Source of the DNA: Xanthobacter autotrophicus
GTDB lineage: Bacteria; Pseudomonadota; Alphaproteobacteria; Rhizobiales; Xanthobacteraceae
Direction: 5' to 3' (one strand)
Assembly: GCF_043194295.1 (NCBI RefSeq)
Contig: NZ_JBAFVK010000002.1
DNA length: 64,000 nucleotides
Position 1 is the stretch's first letter; every line of letters begins with the position of its first letter. Positions 61,301 to 64,000 of the stretch are shown piece after piece. The position numbers and the translations under genes were made by a program. Below the pieces are notes generated by a model. The model was not told where the DNA came from, did no database searches, and saw only the letters and a list, made by a program, of their open reading frames with translations.

Positions 61301-62217
61301 CAGACCTTCTCCACTTCCGGCCGGCCGAGCAGGCCCTGGGGCAGGAAGATGAGCGTGACTACAAGGATGGAGAACGCCGCCACATCCTTGTATTCGATGG
61401 AGAAATAGGCTGACCAGAGGGTCTCGATGAGGCCGATGAGCAGCCCGCCCAGCACCGCCCCCGGCAGCGAGCCGATGCCCCCCAGCACCGCGGCCGTGAA
61501 GGCCTTCACGCCCGGCACGAAGCCGTCAGCGAAGTTCACGACGCCGTAATACATGAGGTACATGACCCCGGCCACGGCGGCGAGCGCGGCGCCGATAACG
61601 AAGGTGAGCGAGATGGTGCGGTCCACGTTCACGCCCAGGAGCGCCGCCATCTTGCGGTCCTGCTCGCAGGCACGCTGGGCGCGGCCGAGCGAGGTCTTCT
61701 GCACCAGCCACCAGAAGCCGGCGAGCAGGGTCGCGGTGACCACCATGATGATGATCTGCTTGTAGGCGAGGGTGACCTCGTAGCCGTTGCGCTCCATCAC
61801 CACGAACACGTCGGGCACCATGGGCGGGAGCGGCTTGTTGCGCGGGCCCTGGGCCACCTGCACGAAATTGGAGAGCAGGATGGACATGCCGATGGCGGAG
61901 ATCATGGGCGCAAGGCGGAAGGAGCCCCGCAAGGGCCGGTAGGCCACCCGCTCGATGGCCCAGCTCACCAGCCCCGTGAACACCATGGCCACAACCAGCG
62001 TGATGGCGAGGATGAGGAAGATGGAGCTCATCCCGATCACGGTAGTGAGCAGCAGCACGCAGATGAGGCCGATGAAGGCGCTCACCATGAACACGTCGCC
62101 GTGGGCGAAGTTCACCATTCCGATGATGCCGAACACCATCGTGTAGCCGATGGCGATCAATCCGTAGATCGACCCGAGGGTCAACCCGTTGATGAGCTGC
62201 TGGAGGAACACTTCCAT
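61300..62217 (-). CDS. livH: Branched-chain amino acid ABC permease LivH (second system)
   Basis: A 305-residue permease, beginning FLQQLINGLTLGSIYGLIAIGY and including GMVNFAHGDVFMVSAFIG and VKAFTAAVLGGIGSLPGAVLGG, as in LivH. First gene of the leftward operon livH-livM-livG-livF-small membrane gene-livK. AGTGTTCC... before the ATG gives only a weak ribosome site (GAGGGGT further upstream). The promoter should lie in 62218-62300, where TAAAATAAG-like sequence is AT-rich. Confidence 0.95.
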   Translation of the reverse strand: MEVFLQQLINGLTLGSIYGLIAIGYTMVFGIIGMVNFAHGDVFMVSAFIGLICVLLLTTVIGMSSIFLILAITLVVAMVFTGLVSWAIERVAYRPLRGSFRLAPMISAIGMSILLSNFVQVAQGPRNKPLPPMVPDVFVVMERNGYEVTLAYKQIIIMVVTATLLAGFWWLVQKTSLGRAQRACEQDRKMAALLGVNVDRTISLTFVIGAALAAVAGVMYLMYYGVVNFADGFVPGVKAFTAAVLGGIGSLPGAVLGGLLIGLIETLWSAYFSIEYKDVAAFSILVVTLIFLPQGLLGRPEVEKV

Positions 62218-62451
62218 CCGCCGCTGAACCCCTCTGTCTGGTTGGCGCGCTTATTTTATCATCATGCCCGACGATTGTGCGCTGCCTCCTTTTCCGACTC
62301 ATAACCCGCCCTGCCCGTCGAGACAATTGCGCCGGGCCGAGCGCACGCCCGCAGCGGAAGGCAGACCTGCGGAGCGGGGCCGGCTTGACAGGGCTTCCGC
62401 TCCTGTCCCTCCTCCCCGCATGGATCGGTCCATCGCACCGGAGGAGAGGCC

Positions 62452-62841
62452 ATGCCCCAGATCATCACCAGAGGCTTCAAGCTGCTCCTCGATGAAGCCA
62501 ACGCCCAAGTCGAAACGCTGACGCCGCAGGACGCCCAGCGCCAAATCGCCGACGGCGCGCTGCTGGTGGACGTGCGCGACCCGCGCGAGCTTGAGCGCGA
62601 AGGACGCATCCCCGGCGCCTTCCACTGTCCGCGCGGCATGCTGGAATTCTGGATCGACCCCGAAAGCCCCTATTTCAAGCCGCCCTTCGGGGAGGACCGG
62701 GCCTTCATTTTCCTGTGCGCGGGGGGCTGGCGCTCGGCCCTGTCGGCGGCCACGGCGCAGAACATGGGGCTGAAGCCGGTGGCCCATGTGGGCGGCGGCT
62801 TCAAGGCCTGGAAGGAGACGGGCGGACCGGTGGAGGGCTGA
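62452..62841 (+). CDS. Rhodanese-like sulfurtransferase domain protein
   Basis: A 129-residue single-domain rhodanese. The catalytic Cys89 is in FLCAGGWRSA, and LLVDVRDPRELEREGRIPGA is at 38-57. It would transfer sulfane sulfur from a donor to a thiol acceptor. GGAGGAGAGG precedes the ATG. Single gene, between the liv operon and the Coq10-like gene. Confidence 0.92.
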   Translation: MPQIITRGFKLLLDEANAQVETLTPQDAQRQIADGALLVDVRDPRELEREGRIPGAFHCPRGMLEFWIDPESPYFKPPFGEDRAFIFLCAGGWRSALSAATAQNMGLKPVAHVGGGFKAWKETGGPVEG

Positions 62842-62847
62842 GACGCC

Positions 62848-63306
62848 CTACCCCACCGTGCCGTAGACTTGGTCCGCCCGGGCCTCGAAGGCATCGGCGA
62901 AGCGGCGGAAGGCGGCCTCGAACATGGCGCCCATGAGCATGGCCAGGGTGCGCGAGCGGAATTCGTAGGAGATGAAGAACTTCACCTCGCTCGCGTCCTC
63001 GCCGCGCCCGATGAATTCCCAGCGGTTGTCGAGCCGGCTGAAGGGGCCGTCGAGATATTCCACATGGATGGTGAGGCGCGGCCGGTCCAGCGTCACCCGC
63101 GAGGTGAAGGTCTCGCGGATCAGCTTGTAGGCGACGGTCATGTCCGCCACCAGGATCTCCACGCCCTCATCGGACTTCATGCGCCGCTTCACCCGCAGCG
63201 ATTGGCACAGGGGCACGAACTCGGGATAGCGCTCCACGTCGGCCACGAGGTCGAACATGTCCCGCGCCCCGTGCCTCACCTGCCGGGCGTTGGAGAAGGA
63301 TGGCAC
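62848..63306 (-). CDS. Coq10/RatA-like SRPBCC domain protein
   Basis: A 152-residue START-like (SRPBCC) protein matching the Coq10 and RatA family: LVADVERYPEFVPLCQSLRV at 21-40, EILVADMTVAYKLIRETFTSRV, and YLDGPFSRLDNRWEF. Coq10 proteins bind ubiquinone and support respiration; RatA in E. coli blocks ribosome assembly. In alphaproteobacteria this gene is commonly beside lipA, as here (2 bases after it), which favours the Coq10-like role. Confidence 0.9.
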   Translation of the reverse strand: MPSFSNARQVRHGARDMFDLVADVERYPEFVPLCQSLRVKRRMKSDEGVEILVADMTVAYKLIRETFTSRVTLDRPRLTIHVEYLDGPFSRLDNRWEFIGRGEDASEVKFFISYEFRSRTLAMLMGAMFEAAFRRFADAFEARADQVYGTVG

Positions 63307-63308
63307 GA

Positions 63309-64000
63309 TCAGGCCCGGCCGAGGCGCGCCGCCCGGGCCGCACGCAGCTTCTCGAAATCCGCGCCCGCATGGTGGGAGGAGCGGGTCAGAGGGCTCGCAG
63401 AAACCATCAGGAAGCCCTTGGCATAGGCCACCGTCTCATAGGCCTTGAACTCGTCCGGCGTCACGAAGCGTTCCACCTTGTGGTGCTTGCGTGTGGGCTG
63501 GAGATACTGGCCGATGGTGATGAAATCCACCTCCGCCGAGCGCAGGTCGTCCATCAGCTGGAGCACTTCGGGGCGCTCCTCGCCAAGGCCCACCATGATG
63601 CCGGACTTGGTGAAGATGGAGCCGTCCAGCTCCTTCACCTTCTGCAGCAGGCGCAGGGAGTGGAAATAGCGCGCGCCGGGCCGCACCGAGAGATACTTGG
63701 CCGGCACCGTCTCCAGATTGTGGTTGAACACGTCGGGCTTGGCCGCCACCACCACCTCCAGCGCCCCCTCCTTGCGCAGGAAGTCCGGGGTGAGGATCTC
63801 GATGGTGGTGCCGGGGCTCGCCTTGCGGATGGCGGCGATGGTACGGGCGAAGTGCTCCGCGCCGCCGTCGGCGAGGTCGTCCCGGTCCACGGAGGTGATG
63901 ACCACATGGGAGAGGCCGAGCTTGGCCACCGCATCGCCCACCTTCTGGGGCTCGCCTTGGTCGAGCGCCTCGGGCAGGCCGGTGCGCACGTTGCAGAAGG
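63309..64000 (-). CDS. lipA: Lipoyl synthase, C-terminal part (partial)
   Basis: About 230 residues from the right edge to the stop; the N-terminus lies beyond base 64000. At the edge the sequence reads FCNVRTGLPEAL, the end of the radical SAM CxxxCxxC cluster motif. Further blocks are LSHVVITSVDRDDLADGGAEHF, IEILTPDFL, PDVFNHNLETVPA, KSGIMVGLGE and GQYLQPTRKHHKVERFVTPDEF, all diagnostic of LipA. It inserts two sulfur atoms into octanoyl groups to make the lipoyl cofactor, which AcoC in this window needs. Confidence 0.97.
   Translation of the reverse strand, partial: FCNVRTGLPEALDQGEPQKVGDAVAKLGLSHVVITSVDRDDLADGGAEHFARTIAAIRKASPGTTIEILTPDFLRKEGALEVVVAAKPDVFNHNLETVPAKYLSVRPGARYFHSLRLLQKVKELDGSIFTKSGIMVGLGEERPEVLQLMDDLRSAEVDFITIGQYLQPTRKHHKVERFVTPDEFKAYETVAYAKGFLMVSASPLTRSSHHAGADFEKLRAARAARLGRA

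Overview
The window comes from a GC-rich alphaproteobacterium. The core gene order (gatC-gatA, gatB, ruvX, pyrB-pyrC'-plsY-dprA-topA, lipA beside a Coq10-like gene) and the RegA-type response regulator fit the Hyphomicrobiales, and the abundance of ABC uptake systems and acetoin genes suggests Xanthobacter/Azorhizobium-like relatives. The genus is my inference from memory of these families, not a search result. Nearly all of the 64 kb is coding and genes are packed in short operons, often with ATGA overlaps.

Layout. 0-0.8 kb: end of a sensor kinase and a RegA/RoxR-type regulator. 1-6 kb: a branched-chain-amino-acid-type (Liv) ABC system whose LivM permease and LivG ATPase are one fused protein. 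6.3-12.5 kb: an SsuABC-like ABC importer behind a sigma54-type promoter, followed by a DctB/DctD-like kinase and sigma54 activator. 12.7-21.1 kb: acoR and a divergent acetoin/2,3-butanediol catabolic cluster (acoA, acoB, acoC, a short-chain dehydrogenase, an AhpD-like protein, butanediol dehydrogenase) with a sigma54 promoter; a tandem palindromic repeat sits between acoB and acoC. 21.3-26 kb: a flavoprotein, a second SsuABC-like importer and a family-3 binding protein. 26.1-28.3 kb: ethanolamine ammonia-lyase eutBC. 28.3-32 kb: a small conserved gene, a phasin-like gene, and a FadR/LldR-type regulator with two perfect TGGTC-N-GACCA operators ahead of lldD (L-lactate dehydrogenase).

32-44 kb: housekeeping genes (gatB, gatA, gatC, ruvX, pyrB, an apparently inactive pyrC', plsY, dprA) interrupted by a glycosyltransferase, a VapBC toxin-antitoxin pair, an AEC transporter and an exported Gly/Tyr-rich protein. 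44-56 kb: topA, a zinc-ribbon metallopeptidase, a DUF488 protein, molybdenum-cofactor genes (a fused MoeA-like/MobA-like protein and XdhC in two separate genes), EpmB-like radical SAM lysine aminomutase, a double PPC-domain protein, a TMEM175-like channel and an SBF-like transporter. 56.4-62.2 kb: a second, complete Liv-type operon with an extra small membrane protein. 62.4-64 kb: a rhodanese, a Coq10/RatA-like protein and the 3' part of lipA.

Together this is the genome of a metabolic generalist that takes up small organic acids and amines and oxidises acetoin, butanediol, lactate and ethanolamine. Several of these pathways appear to use sigma54: two strong promoter matches and one good one are visible, and two sigma54 activators are encoded next to the genes they probably control. 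No CRISPR array, rRNA, tRNA, prophage or intact insertion sequence was seen.
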